A stretch of 64,000 nucleotides of DNA from Papilionanthe hookeriana x Papilionanthe teres (Eukaryota; Streptophyta; Magnoliopsida; Asparagales; Orchidaceae). Positions 21,201 to 29,499 of the stretch are shown piece by piece. Within the stretch, counting starts at the first letter, position 1, and the number at the start of each line of letters is the position of its first letter. Made by a program: the position numbers and the translations under genes. The notes beneath the pieces are model-generated. The model was not told where the DNA came from. It saw only the letters and a program-made list of their open reading frames with translations, and did not search any database. The stretch spans positions 15,713,682 to 15,777,681 of the forward strand of contig CM040433.1 of NCBI GenBank assembly GCA_022702705.1, given 5' to 3'.

Positions 21201-24200
21201 ACCCTATCATGTTTATCTGCAATTTAGATAAAAGTTTTTTAAATCAATATTAGAAAGTTACAGAATCCTTGTGAGATCGATACTGGGGGTTTTAAAGAAA
21301 ATCTTATATCATTTGAAATGATATGTATACTCTGCGTGATGTACTTCTAGTGTGAAGAACATCTATTTTCTAAATCATTTCATTTATTTACACTAGCCGT
21401 AAAATATAATTTAGGACAAGTACTTGTGGCGTTAGTTTGGGGCAGCCACACCACAGTTGTTTGAAAAAACAGCTGTAAAACTATTTTGGGAAGTTGTTGC
21501 AAGAAATCAGATGAAGCAGTATGCATGTTTGGATGTCCAATTGTTAAGATGATATGTTGCAGTTATTTCTAAAAAAAAGATTGTAATGCCAATGTATGCG
21601 TGTTAGTTGTGAGTTAGTTGTTTCAACATGATTTTAAACATAACATAATAAAACTCTTCCAAAAGTGTACAGAAAGTCAGAAGTCTAATAACTTATATCA
21701 AAAGTTACACATCAAGTAACAATTTGTAAAACACAAATTAAAATTACAATAACAACGAGTAATGTTATCAATATGTTACTCTTGGTGTCCCAACAATCAA
21801 ATCTTTGAGATAATTACTCTCTAAACCTACACTCCACATGAGATTATTATCTAAAGTATAGTTCTCATAGTCATCAGCCCATCTAAAAAAGTTACCATCA
21901 TCTTCTAATCATACTTTAAATATAAAAACATATGACCATAATATTTATTTTAACATAGCCTCAACCACAAAGCCTCATTGTCAACAAAAAACACATACTA
22001 TCAACCCACAAAAAACATATCAGTTATGATAAAGTAGGATATTTTTGCATAAGAAATGTAAAACAAGCAGCAAAAGAGCAAGCAAGAAAAAAAGAAGTTA
22101 TTACTGAAGATCATGAAAGAAATCAATACCCATTCTGCTTACATAATATAATAAGTACTAATCGATTGAAATTATTCATTAAGTAAATAGAATAAAAATT
22201 ATTAAATTAAATTCAAATGATGTTTTAATGTAAACAATAATTCTTAAATCTTGCCCCAACCCTTAACATCTTATGGTTACATGATTAGGGTTGTCAAAAC
22301 GACTCTTTGTTCGTGAACAGCTCGTGTTCGGCTCACTAAGCAAACGAGCCGAACACGAACACATTGTCTGGGCTCGAAATATAAACGAGCCAAACACGAG
22401 CTGAGCCTACTTGCTCGTGTTCGGCTCGTTTACACCCCTAATGGTCAAGAACCATAGCAAAAAATATCTCTCTTATTAAAATTTGAAAACACTTTTGTAG
22501 AACGCAAATAAGGAATGGCATCAAAGACTTTGGAGATTCAATCTAGCACAAAAATAACCTTCAAACAAAATGGAGGTGCATGAGGCGCACTTGAGGTAAA
22601 TGTCATTGAAGTGCAAGCAGCAAACAACTCTGTAATCTAATTTATCAAAACTCTACAACATGCTCTTTTTTTATTCAAACCCTTAACCTCTCTAATTGCT
22701 ACACTTCGAATATGCGATCAACTCCATGCAATGATTCAACGACGAGGTCATTTAAGCTCTCTCTAGGATCAGAATTACAAGGACCTCGCGTACGTTTAGT
22801 AGGTAGTTTGAGTGAATGCATAAGCACCTGTAGCGACAACACCACCAAACATCTAGTCAAGCTTCTCCTCTAATTCAGGAACTTTGCCACAGTATCTAAA
22901 ATTTTTGGCATTTGGCACTATCTATAATTTATCAAACATAAATATATAATGTAAGTACCCATGAATACTTACTGCACAATAAGAACGAAATGCGAAAATG
23001 AATAAGATTACCGGTAGCATCTCTCGCCACCACTCTTCTGACGCAATAATTGTCTTTTTTGTGAAATCCTAACAGACACGCCTAAAAATGACTTAATTTT
23101 TTATATATATTTTATGCTTAACTTTAATGACATTGCATTTTAAAGGAATATATTTTGCATGTTTTTGGTTTTAGGTACAAGAAATAGATTTTTGGAGAAC
23201 AATAATGAACATGTAGTGCGATTTGGAAGAAAACGAGCAAGAAAGCAAATTTTAACTGCAGACATTTCGATAAATTTTTCTATGTTTAATCTCTCTTACA
23301 CTTCTTGCACATTTTTTAATGAGATTACACTTTAAAGAAATGTTATTTTCATACTTATTTTGTAGGGATATCTGTTAGAAACGCAACACAACTAAAATGA
23401 GACGAAAATGAGCCAAACGAAGCAAAATGCCAAAAACCGGAGAGCAACATTTTTGGGGGTCGACAGCACCAATAACGGCGCCGATGGCGCCGGGGACGGT
23501 TATTGGTCATATATATTGAATATGGACGCTTTTTTGAAGGTTTCTTGAGGCATCTCTTGGGAAATTCATCTCTACACTATAATAGATTGATTTTATGTCA
23601 AAAAAAGTGGTTTGTGTGAGTGCGAAAACGTGGAGAATATTTAGAGATCTTAGAATAAGAGTAGAAATGTAGATTTCTACCTTTTTGGAGAGATTGCTGA
23701 TGGGATTTTGAGAGAATCTTTAAGGGAATGTTCTAGCATTGCATGGATCAATGAGAGACATTTTTTGGAGAAATCTTCATCTTTCTTTCAAGGGGAAAAA
23801 ACTACGTATTGCATTCATCATTATCTTATGATTTTGTAAATACTTATCAAGTGAATTTGCTTTGATGTAATGAAGTTGTCCATTGTGTTTTCTTCGTGTT
23901 TTGTGATGTCTTTCTCTTACTATTTCTTCTTATTTGGAAATAGTGACATAAGAAGATTATATCGTTATTTTCTTTTTACTTTTCTTTTGCAATGAGTAAG
24001 ATTCATCTTTAGGATATTCGAATGCATGCTAAAAGAAGTTTTAATTATAAATGTGATGGTTTTTAATTGCACTTCATTTCCATTATCAAAAAAACTCATT
24101 ACAGTGTTAAAATTCGTTGTAATTGCATTAAGACAAGAAAAGGGCAGTGTAATTCTCAACAAAGTGGAACCACATTCAAATTTCATAGATGGTGAGGTTC

Positions 24201-27200
24201 ATGGGGATTGGGTGCAAATAAATAAGAAAATATACTTTGATGGGCGTAAAATTGGAGATTTTAGAGTCACAGACTAAAATCCAAAATTTGGTTCTAGTGT
24301 CTGGAAACTAAAGCGAGAGTTAACCTTCAAACGAATGGAATTGGGAGCTCTGGAGTGAGAGTCAGTATCCTCCCAGCATAACCACGGATTTAGTGACTAA
24401 ACCTAAAATTAGTCAATGTTCTTTATAGCACTCGGAATAGAATAAAGAATAGAATTGTTCCTATTTGGCACATAACATATTTAATGTATCACATTCCTAA
24501 ACTTTATCCAATTCACTACATAAGAAGTGTAGATTTTATTATCTCAAAATTCACCAAACCAATTCATCCAGAAAGGAATATCTTTAAAACTAATATTTTC
24601 CTTTATGAATAATTATTAGTTATTTTAAACTTAAAACTGACCTTTAGGAGTTTTTTTAAGAAAAATCACTTAAATCGATCTTCCAAACTAAGGTCTGATA
24701 GTAGTAGACTATAATTGACTAAGGACCTCTTACCTCGCTTCCCTGTGAGATCGATAAACGAGACTCCATTAGAGTCTTGTATTACTTGAAAGATATGTAT
24801 ACTTGCGTAGAACCTCTAGTGTGTGCTCGTACTCACAAACATAAAATATGCAGAAAAATATCACACGCCGGGGGCGCATCACTAACCCAAACCAGTTCAT
24901 CATTATTTTGACTTCTTCCATAATTTTCAATCCTTCTTCGGCTAATCCCCGTTATTTTTTAGTCGAGCTCTATTATACTCTCTACTGGTTCTATCATTAA
25001 AGTATGTGATAATATTTTATCAACCCTCTTTATTAAAGTAAGTAGTTGGACGATTGCCTAATTCCACCTCCATCAAACATAGGTCGCCAAAATCATTTTC
25101 AGACACGTACTTTGAACCCTCTTGAATTTCCCATTATAATTGAATTTACACGGTCATATAAAAAATAAAAACACTCAAATGGATTATGTAGTTTATTTGT
25201 GAATTGGGCGAATTGATACTTTCATAGCATTCGAAGATTTATAAATTAAACAAAATAGACAATTGAACAAAATATGAAAAACAAGAGCACATATTAGAAG
25301 TTCGGCATTGGTGCTCTCATAGCAATTGGGGTCTCATCTTCAATCAAGGCAAGAGAGATTTAGGTGATAAATAAAGTTATACAAATATGGTCAGTAAAGT
25401 AAATTTTAACGAACCACATCAAAATAGCTCTCAAGAGGTAGCCAAGTAAAGAAAAGTATACTCATTTCAATTGTGTTACTCCGACCATGCGCTCATTGCA
25501 TCATAGCCCTAAAACTAAAAATATCACTTTGTGCAGGTTGTAGGACAGTAGGTCATCCATTGCAAAATGAGGATAGAAATGTATAATACATCCATGGATC
25601 AGTGTCACATTTCATCATAAGCAATAGCAATTGATCAACACCATACCAAGGTATAAGCAATAAAGAACCAATCACAGTAAGATTAGCAAGATTCCCTCGT
25701 GAGAGCAATCACAATTAAAAAACATAAAAAGTAAGCAATATAGAACCAATCATTGTAAGATTAGCAAGATTCCCTTGTGAGAGCAATCACAATTAAACAA
25801 CATACTGTAGCACAGAAATCCACTTTAACAAGATGGCTATCCCATATTCCATATTACAAATGCAAAATTATAATTGTGGGGTGTGTACGTAAATCGCCCA
25901 AAAAGCTAGTGGACAAAATAATCCAAATTTCAGTGTGTATGCAACAAAGTTAACGCTCCGAGCCTCAAAATATCCCCATCATTGCATTTCAAAACAATAA
26001 AAGAGAAATGGGGTTAAATGTTTCAAAGGTTGAGAGTTAAATGGTAATAAACTTAACTCCACAAAAGAGTTGAAGGAACTATCGTGAAAACCATAATTTC
26101 TACAAAATATTAAACAAGCATGCATCATATCTGAAAGTGTTGAAAGATGTGATTTGATGTACTAGGAGCTTTCATAGGATGATGATTTGTCATAGATGAA
26201 TGCAACAATAAAGTCGTAACTCATAAGGGATTTATTTCAGAGAAAATTGGTTGAGATGTATTGACCCAATTAAATTTGATAACAGAAACAATTCAGCACT
26301 ATCATAACAGCATAACCGCAAGCTGTTACTAGAGTGATCCCCCTATAGGACCCTGTTATACATGAATTTGTACAACAGAAATGAAACAAAGAAGATTCAA
26401 AGAATGAATTACTCCAATAACATCCCCCAAGCCTCTACGAACTTTCACTTTTTTGGCACAAAACAGAAATTTCACAAGCGGCAAATAAAAAGATCTTCCA
26501 GAACTCCCACAAGCATAGAGCTCATGACATCCTACCCTATCAATAGAGCTTCCAGATCTAAAGAGGAACGCCAAAGAAAATACAAATCACTGGCAATCGC
26601 AACCGATGCAACCTTATTTCCATTGAATCACATAGCAAATGAAAGAAGAAACATCATACAATTCATGCTCGAAATACCATAGCCAACTCTCAACAGCAAA
26701 TGTGAAAGAAAATGAAGAACCTAGAAAGAGAAAGAAATACTCGGAATCCAACAACCGAAGTGAGGGAGAAGAGACGCAAACATGTCAGTCGGACGTGGCC
26801 AAGAGAAGAAAATGAAAGAAAAAGGGAAGAAATCAGATGCCCAGAACGAAAGAGAAGAGAGAAATGAGTGGAGCTCATAGCCCAATGAATGCCCTAAGGG
26901 CTCTAAGGGTAAAAAGGTTATGAAGATGCGGTGAAGTATGCGGGCCCCAACAATACTTACACGATCTCAAAACTTCGTTTTGAGAACATTGTGATTCGTA
27001 AGTTCATACGAAACAGAGCACCCATATGAATGTCATGGTGCGGTTCAAACCACAAAGCGAAGGAAAAGTGGATCCCAAGTGCACCCTAGGTCATGAACTA
27101 TTAGTCTCTCTATAATAGACTAAGACAATCCCATGTAAAGGATAATAGAACCAAAAACTCAATCCCAATTCATAATACCTCGTGGTAATAGAATAAAGGT

Positions 27201-29313
27201 CAACACCCACTACATCAATTCTTAATAAGAAGTGTGTTGAACAATCACGTTCATGTTATCATAAATACTATGATTGATCATCTCAACCTGCTTATTATGA
27301 TGATTGATCTCCTCGATCAATTTATAATAATCAAGATCATAATGCATAATAATTGATCTCCTTGATCTGAGCATTATAATGATCAATTACAAGATACTCA
27401 TAGTACCTTCAATCTCAAAATAGAAGCATTAAGTATTATAAATAGTGATCCACCATTCCATCATTGATATCAGCAACTTATATTCCAAATTGTATTGTTG
27501 CATTTTACATAAATCAATCTCAATATAATAGAAAACAACAAGTGCTTCTACAAAGCAAAGGATTGAAATTCTAAAGCAGCCAATCTTGGTGAAAATGTTA
27601 GTTAATAAATCAATAGGGATTATTCAGATCCTTGGAAGAATTGGATAAGATCGATTGAAGATTTATAAAGATAAACCCTAGGTTTACATATCGATATGTT
27701 AGGATATATTATGATGATGATGACCCCGATTAACCTACAGTTAAAATTGATTTAGAACTAAAATAGAAAACTATAAAAAATACAAAATAATGCAACCAAG
27801 TCTATGAAGCCTTCTATAATTGTTTCTTCTCTCCAACAATTAACGAAAGAGATACATGCCATTTGTAGTCACTTGTATTGTTTCCCACTCAATCAATTGA
27901 CTATCTTTGTACCAATTCCACCATAAAACTAAAATAAAAATGCTCACTATACTATGGCATAAAGTATAACGTTGTTCAGAATTCTCACATGCTATTCAAA
28001 TGGTTATAAAGGAGCACCTTAGTTCTCTATATTATTGTTTGCTTCTTCATTCAGACAAACTTCATATTATCACCGCTAATGTTTTGAGATTCTTATCCAT
28101 GTTACTGCTCAAATTCAAAGTATGTTAACATAAAGCTTCAAAGCCTCCACCTTCCACAAGTTGTTCAATCATGATGGATCTCAGCACTTTCACAGTTCTA
28201 GAATACAGTACTTGTATACTAATGGACGCACAGAGAGGTGCATGCACCAATTCTACCATAATCATAATGATAGCCATCACCGTCCAACTCCTCAAGGGAG
28301 TGTTTCTTTTGGCCAAAATAGATGATATAAGACAATCAAGGTTGGTAGATTCTTTCCCATGTTGGATATTAAACACATATTCATTTAAAATTTACACCTG
28401 TTTTAGTTATTTAAATGTTCAAAAAGTGTGCATTAATACTTGCTTGTTTAGTATGAGTTTAATTTAGTATGAATTTAATGGCTGTAGTCTATATGAGGGA
28501 TCTCAGAGTGTATACGAAGGGTATGCATTAATTATAAACACTTATATTTTCTTAGGGATGAATCAATGCAGTAATCATCAAAACTTGCAGTGTGCTCATC
28601 TAAAGCGACATACAATTGGTATGAATTTATCCTGTACAAAATTTGGTCAGCATACCCTCATCAAAATCTAAACAAGACCAAAAAAAATATCTAGGCGTAT
28701 AAATTCAAATTTATCTTGTTCATGAAATCAATCCCTCCACGTACCTTTCGGCATCCACCAAGCCTCTTCCTCACGATTTGTCCAAGGCGAAGCTAAAAAT
28801 GGAAAAATAGAGTAAATCAATAGATAAAGCAGAACAATTGTAGCCAACTGCAGCCGAACAAAAAAAGAAAAATTAAATGAAGCAACCGTGATGCTACCTC
28901 GTAAGGAGAGCCGTTCTCTTGAATCACATCTGCATCCCTCAAATTCGGCACTGTAGTAGTATCCTCAGCCACGCCAGCAACTTCGCTGGACACGCTGCCG
29001 TCCTCCGATGGCAAAGCACTCCGTTTAGGAGCGCGCCGCCGCTCCCGGCCCGGAGGGGTCTTCAAAAACTTCCATGTGAAGACTACAGCGATCGCAAGCC
29101 CCGCGATAGCTCCCAAAGAGCCGGCGCTCTGTAAAACAGGTTGGGGAGGTGTAAGGGGCACATCATAGAAAGTTAGCAAGATCGAAGAGGCCGGACAGGT
29201 AGGCTTACCTTGTGATTGAGGAGGAGGACAACGACGTCTGAAACTTTGCGATTGAGGTTCCTGGCCAGCCGCCGGACGAGGCTGATGGCGTCATCGGCGA
29301 CGTGATCGGACAT
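6190..29313 (-). CDS. PEX22: PEX22, peroxisome biogenesis protein 22 (gene span in window, partial)
   Basis: Five exons join in phase 0 into 181 uninterrupted residues: 29209-29313, 28898-29128, 28745-28792, 6368-6424 and 6190-6291. Every junction has GT at the donor and AG at the acceptor. The product is the plant peroxisome membrane protein that anchors the ubiquitin-conjugating enzyme PEX4, which recycles the import receptor PEX5. Residues 36-58 form the single membrane segment (SAGSLGAIAGLAIAVVFTWK), followed by a basic RERRRAPKR patch, an acidic and Ser-rich linker, and the conserved region with LGQIV, VTCQLLGVILEE, PEELQ, KQATVR and LMERVLDDESE. Known plant PEX22 proteins are about 280 residues, so roughly 100 C-terminal residues lie beyond the left edge or in exons I did not find. 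Intron 3 is about 22.3 kb. The identification comes from recall of the family and could be settled by one protein search. Confidence 0.9.
6368..6424 (-). CDS. PEX22: PEX22 exon 4 (19 residues)
   Basis: 57 bases between the acceptor TTTTGCACAG and the donor CAA|GTAAAT, reading VTCQLLGVILEEKNPEELQ. This is among the most conserved blocks of the family. It follows exon 3 (ending GCRK) in phase 0, and intron 4 to exon 5 is only 76 bases. Confidence 0.9.
7360..7500 (+). mobile_element. Possible tRNA-derived SINE head
   Basis: TTAGCCTATTGGTTGAGAG at 7373-7391 resembles a Pol III A box, and GAGTTCAAGAC at 7420-7430 resembles a B box, at tRNA-like spacing (about 46 bases). No CCA end and no cloverleaf can be drawn, so it is not a functional tRNA gene. 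I did not identify its 3' tail or target duplication. Confidence 0.4.
7734..8144 (+). other. Gene-like fragment with Lys/Arg-rich reading and a splice donor
   Basis: GC-richer than its surroundings. One plus-strand reading starts ATG at 7872 (MPKKQKKKQKNERRKQEKER...) and stops at 8018. A second frame downstream reads SNEHDKGSSSSSKTSSRVIN and ends at a good donor, CAGAAG|GTAAGT, near 8120. A 29-bp AGAAAGAAAGAGGAGACGAG-type unit is duplicated in tandem (about 7920-7980). I do not recognise the protein. It may be the first exon of a small gene or a captured fragment. Harbinger A is inserted just after the donor. Confidence 0.35.
9118..9697 (+). repeat. 58-bp minisatellite, about 10 copies
   Basis: The unit runs TGCATTTCGATGAGGTTTGG, then TGGATGG, TTTTGGGAGGG, TTTGTGGTGTTTGTTGGGGG. 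Ten diverged copies fill 580 bases. The strand is strongly G/T-rich. Because 58 is not a multiple of three, the unit shifts frame each copy, and long open frames appear on both strands. These are composition artefacts. It lies between the 5' leader and ORF1 of Harbinger A. Confidence 0.9.
9700..10039 (+). CDS. Unrecognised open frame after the minisatellite
   Basis: The frame runs out of the repeat into unique sequence reading LQNAIHYTICLFLWIERNQR and on to a stop at 10039 (about 110 unique residues). I do not recognise it. It precedes ORF1 of Harbinger A on the same strand and could be an N-terminal exon of that ORF, an extra ORF, or chance. No start codon can be argued for. Confidence 0.2.
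10855..11220 (+). other. GC-rich captured piece in element B, donor unknown
   Basis: Pyrimidine- and GC-rich, unlike its surroundings, resembling a gene's 5' leader and first exon. It contains a 61-bp tandem duplication (GGAAGATCTGCCCTAGAGAA at 10942 and its near copy at 11003). Open frames run on both strands (plus 10970-11203, minus 11015-11242). I recognise neither and cannot choose between them. It could be the S19 gene's own 5' end or a second donor gene. Confidence 0.4.
11381..11759 (+). pseudogene. RPS19: Ribosomal protein S19 (eS19) gene fragment
   Basis: Exon piece 1 (11381-11484) reads IELPHWTDIIKPRRFKELTS then YDPDWYYIRAG, followed by GTAATTG. Exon piece 2 (about 11580-11759) reads MARKIYLRQGIGVGGFQKIY, then a stop where a Gly is usual, NGSRPPHFCK, a frameshift, and GAIARHILQQLENMNIVE, ending at AAGAG|GTCAGT. 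These are the hallmark motifs of eukaryotic small-subunit protein S19. The intron between the pieces is retained, so capture was from genomic DNA, not from mRNA. The N-terminus and C-terminus are absent. It is not translatable as S19. Confidence 0.88.
12105..12185. repeat. Subterminal ATAATCTG palindrome cluster in element B
   Basis: Just inside the right terminus. A perfect 18-base palindrome GATAATCTGCAGATTATC lies at 12118-12135, followed by more ATAATCTG and CAGATTAT copies in both orientations, including CAGATTATTTATAATCTG. Subterminal repeats like this are candidate transposase-binding sites. No such binding is shown here. Confidence 0.7.
12750..14030 (+). pseudogene. Harbinger A transposase (DDE_Tnp_4 type), decayed
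   Basis: The N-terminal part reads CMTSSYIGDKWVGELLQ and FLDLLDELQRRHGLYGT, then, after stops and frame changes, IERFQHSLETISRYFS and IIKPDDPTF. The DDE core has GAIDGIH (D at 13292-13294), AHDSR (D at 13419-13421) and GVIEKTFGV (E at 13710-13712), so all three acidic residues survive in separate frames. The C-terminal part has AIHNYIRRHYSRSYVNF and ends near 14030. Several frameshifts and stops (for example after ERDGCL and in VGYPL*REYL) rule out function. It is the catalytic protein of element A. Confidence 0.85.
14205..14515. repeat. 131-bp tandem duplication in element A 3' region
   Basis: The segment with GAAATCCTAATGAA, GATCCTCTCTTCT and TATGAGGAC recurs with a 131-base period (14261 and 14392), about 2.3 copies. 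The rest of 14031-15240 is non-coding 3' sequence of the element. Confidence 0.75.
15249..15282. repeat. Perfect 15-bp hairpin near the right end of element A
   Basis: AACTTATCCGGATAG, loop TACG, CTATCCGGATAAGTT, about 30 bases inside the right terminus. A subterminal structure of this kind may help the transposase find the end. Confidence 0.9.
15316..15555. other. Right flank of element A, moderately GC-rich, no gene recognised
   Basis: Begins ACAGAGAAAAAAGAGGAGC right after the target duplication. Joined to 8144 it would restore the site before insertion. No coding or RNA gene is recognised. Confidence 0.4.
15560..16730 (+). repeat. Large tandem duplication, copy 1
   Basis: Starts AAAATTCTTCCATGT, has an acceptor-like TTCTGTGCAG, then ATCATCATGGCACCACGGTA. 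Its reading begins MAPRYVSMD and then has stops. The same order of sequence recurs at 16910-18310. By eye the copies are diverged but clearly alignable along most of their length, ending with a ...CTTAGCTTGGTCAACACCAC block. The reading is not recognised. Confidence 0.75.
16910..18310 (+). repeat. Large tandem duplication, copy 2
   Basis: Offset about 1350 bases from copy 1. Here the same reading stays open longer: MAPQYVPMDQLTNLNRDIVW and KLKDVEDLMQNFLISIHHF to a stop at 17141, followed in another frame by FEKTSQPTPQKFISEPN. This suggests an old exon with a preceding acceptor, shared by both copies. I do not recognise the protein. A (CT)n-like run lies near 17910-17935. Confidence 0.7.
18400..18835 (-). 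other. Sequence downstream of the chromovirus pol remnant, probably LTR remains
   Basis: Lies 3' of the chromodomain on the minus strand, where a chromovirus has its 3' LTR. It carries AGGGGAGTTTGGAGAGG-type purine runs that could be a decayed polypurine tract, and is otherwise GC-richer than its surroundings. I cannot define LTR borders. Confidence 0.35.
18836..19890 (-). pseudogene. Ty3/gypsy chromovirus integrase and chromodomain remnant
   Basis: Read on the minus strand in pieces: LLQPLA and EEVTMDLIESFPQ (start of the integrase core), VVVDRL, PDLIVSDRDKVFL, WAKWIAWAEYWHNT, YFGPYEVITRIGAVAYHLNL, LHPFFRVSQLRRAIGDH, then a chromodomain-like CEVTWESYEVIHKQFPL. This is the order of the C-terminal half of a chromovirus polyprotein (integrase core, its C-terminal domain, chromodomain). 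Frameshifts and stops are frequent. The upstream part is cut off at 19890 by a solo LTR, and no reverse transcriptase is present. Confidence 0.8.
19895..21714 (+). mobile_element. Solo LTR 1 of the Athila-like family
   Basis: Begins TGATACACCTAAAAATAAC, aligning with the TGATGCACCAAAAAT start of the full element's LTR. It has the GCGCC-rich segment (20095-20160), the AAAGAGATAAGTTTTGACGG block, a CTTTTCTATAGCACTAAGAG block, and TTGTGAGATCGATACTG before ATGTATACTCTGCG. The left flank is AGTAAC, and AGTAAC recurs right after CATCA at 21714, suggesting a target duplication. However, the family pattern would predict an end near 21420, and a Harbinger-like terminus motif sits at 21428-21446, so the last 300 bases may be an insertion or the end may be misplaced. 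Confidence 0.65.
22286..22442. mobile_element. Foldback or MITE-like element with GCTCGTGTTCGGCTCG arms
   Basis: A GC-rich island bounded by ATTAGGGTTGTCAAAACGA and CGTTTACACCCCTAAT, which are inverted relatives of each other. Inside, GCTCGTGTTCGGCTC and its reverse complement GAGCCGAACACGAGC alternate. No ORF. It lies inside Harbinger 2. The superfamily is not determined. Confidence 0.6.
22480..25130 (-). pseudogene. Harbinger 2 ORF1, MYB/SANT-like protein split by a solo LTR
   Basis: Part 1 (24882-25130) reads FGDLCLMEVELGNRPTTYFN, then KLWKKSK after stops, up to a TGLG segment. Part 2 (about 22480-23073) resumes with DFTKKTIIASEEWWREMLP, a donor CCG|GTAATC, then VPELEEKLD, a W/Q-type stop, and MFGGVVATGAYAFT. 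Removing the LTR and one CTAAC joins the two parts in frame at GLG[stop]DFTKKT, where the stop TAG stands for the usual Trp. It is clearly homologous to ORF1 of element A. Confidence 0.8.
23074..24881 (+). mobile_element. Solo LTR 2 of the Athila-like family, CTAAC target duplication
   Basis: 1808 bp, from AGACACGCCTAAAAATGAC to GGGGGCGCATCA, flanked on both sides by CTAAC (23069-23073 and 24882-24886). Shared blocks with the full element are the GGCGCC segment (23465-23510), AATATACTTTGATGGGCGT, GGGAGCTCTGGAGTGAGAG, and CCCTGTGAGATCGATAA before GTATACTTGCG. The first 320 bases hold a partial internal repeat of the LTR start. It splits ORF1 of Harbinger 2. The solo LTR implies recombination between two LTRs. 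Confidence 0.88.
25652..25806. repeat. 78-bp tandem duplication
   Basis: TAAGATTAGCAAGATTCCC and the flanking GAGAGCAATCACAATTAAA occur twice, 78 bases apart. The surroundings (25130-26690) are otherwise AT-rich with no gene recognised. Confidence 0.85.
27235..27552 (+). mobile_element. Possible Copia-type solo LTR
   Basis: 318 bases from TGTTGAACAATC to GCTTCTACA (TG...CA ends) with a TATAAATAG box near 27438 and repeated ATTGATCTCCT motifs. The flanks are AAGTG and AAGCA, an imperfect match. No primer-binding site follows, hence a solo LTR at most. Confidence 0.4.
27553..28740. other. AT-rich intron sequence, nothing recognised
   Basis: Part of PEX22 intron 3 next to exon 3. No exon, transposon domain or tandem repeat could be supported. 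Short open frames on both strands near 28125-28467 overlap each other and have no recognisable motif. Confidence 0.5.
28745..28792 (-). CDS. PEX22: PEX22 exon 3 (16 residues)
   Basis: A 48-base microexon reading LRLGQIVRKRLGGCRK, between the acceptor TTTTTAG and the donor AAAG|GTACGT. Intron 2 before it is only 105 bases. It matches the conserved LGQIV block that precedes VTCQLLGVIL in plant PEX22. It is followed by the 22-kb intron. Confidence 0.88.
28898..29128 (-). CDS. PEX22: PEX22 exon 2 (membrane segment, basic patch, linker)
   Basis: 231 bases, 77 residues. The acceptor is TTTTACAG and the donor GAG|GTAGCA. It carries the hydrophobic anchor at its start, then an Arg-rich cytosolic flank (PPGRERRRAPKRS) and a Ser/Glu/Thr-rich linker ending ENGSPYE. 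The 80-bp intron 1 reads through in frame with the exon for a while, so a naive open frame starts inside it. The splice sites and the match to exon 1 favour the spliced model. Confidence 0.9.
29209..29313 (-). CDS. PEX22: PEX22 exon 1 (start codon, 35 residues)
   Basis: The ATG is at 29313-29311. The exon reads MSDHVADDAISLVRRLARNL and continues to NHK, then the donor AAG|GTAAGC. It is GC-rich compared with its surroundings. A 5' leader with a TATA box lies just upstream. The amphipathic N-terminus with LVRRLARNLNRKVSDV is typical of plant PEX22 before the membrane segment. Confidence 0.9.
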
Positions 29314-29448
29314 CTAGCCTACCGCCCGTAACCCTAGAAGAAGGTGGGTGTTTTAGGAGCTCTGCCGTTCTCGACGCAGTTTGTGAAATCAGACCTGCAT
29401 GCCTTGCAGGGATTTCGAAGATTCGAAGACCGGGATCAAGAAGAGATG

Positions 29449-29456
29449 TTTATATA
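29449..29456 (-). promoter_or_regulatory. Probable TATA box of PEX22
   Basis: TATATAAA on the minus strand, about 136 bases upstream of the PEX22 ATG. It sits at the edge where AT-rich intergenic sequence changes to a GC-richer leader with pyrimidine stretches. A start near 29420 would give a leader of about 110 bases. This is positional inference only. Confidence 0.55.
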
Positions 29457-29499
29457 ACATGTGAATTTAATTTAAATCCAATTAAACAACAAAAAATAA

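Larger units (their letters stand above)
21720..26956 (-). mobile_element. Harbinger element 2 (remnant, minus strand, borders approximate)
   Basis: Contains a second MYB/SANT-like ORF1 in two pieces separated by a solo LTR (see the next entries), and a 5' region (26690-26956) that is GC-richer and ends GCGGGCCCCAACAATAC, whose reverse complement resembles a Harbinger terminus. The left end is uncertain. A piece reading FRWADDYENYTLDNNLMWSV at about 21780-21890 (minus) is open but unrecognised. No transposase core was found, so it is either deleted or too decayed. Confidence 0.45.
6425..28744 (-). other. PEX22 intron 3, 22.3 kb, transposon-filled
   Basis: Bounded by GTACGT at the exon 3 end and TTTTGCACAG before exon 4. 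It contains Harbinger A with nested B, the 1.35-kb duplication, a chromovirus remnant, two solo LTRs, Harbinger 2 and a Copia-like solo LTR. About 940 bases nearest exon 4 (6425-7360) show nothing but AT-rich sequence and a T-rich run near 7265-7300. Confidence 0.85.

Noticed and set aside
26356..26878. Opposed open frames in a GC-richer patch
   Set aside because: No motif in either. The location fits the 5' leader region of Harbinger 2.
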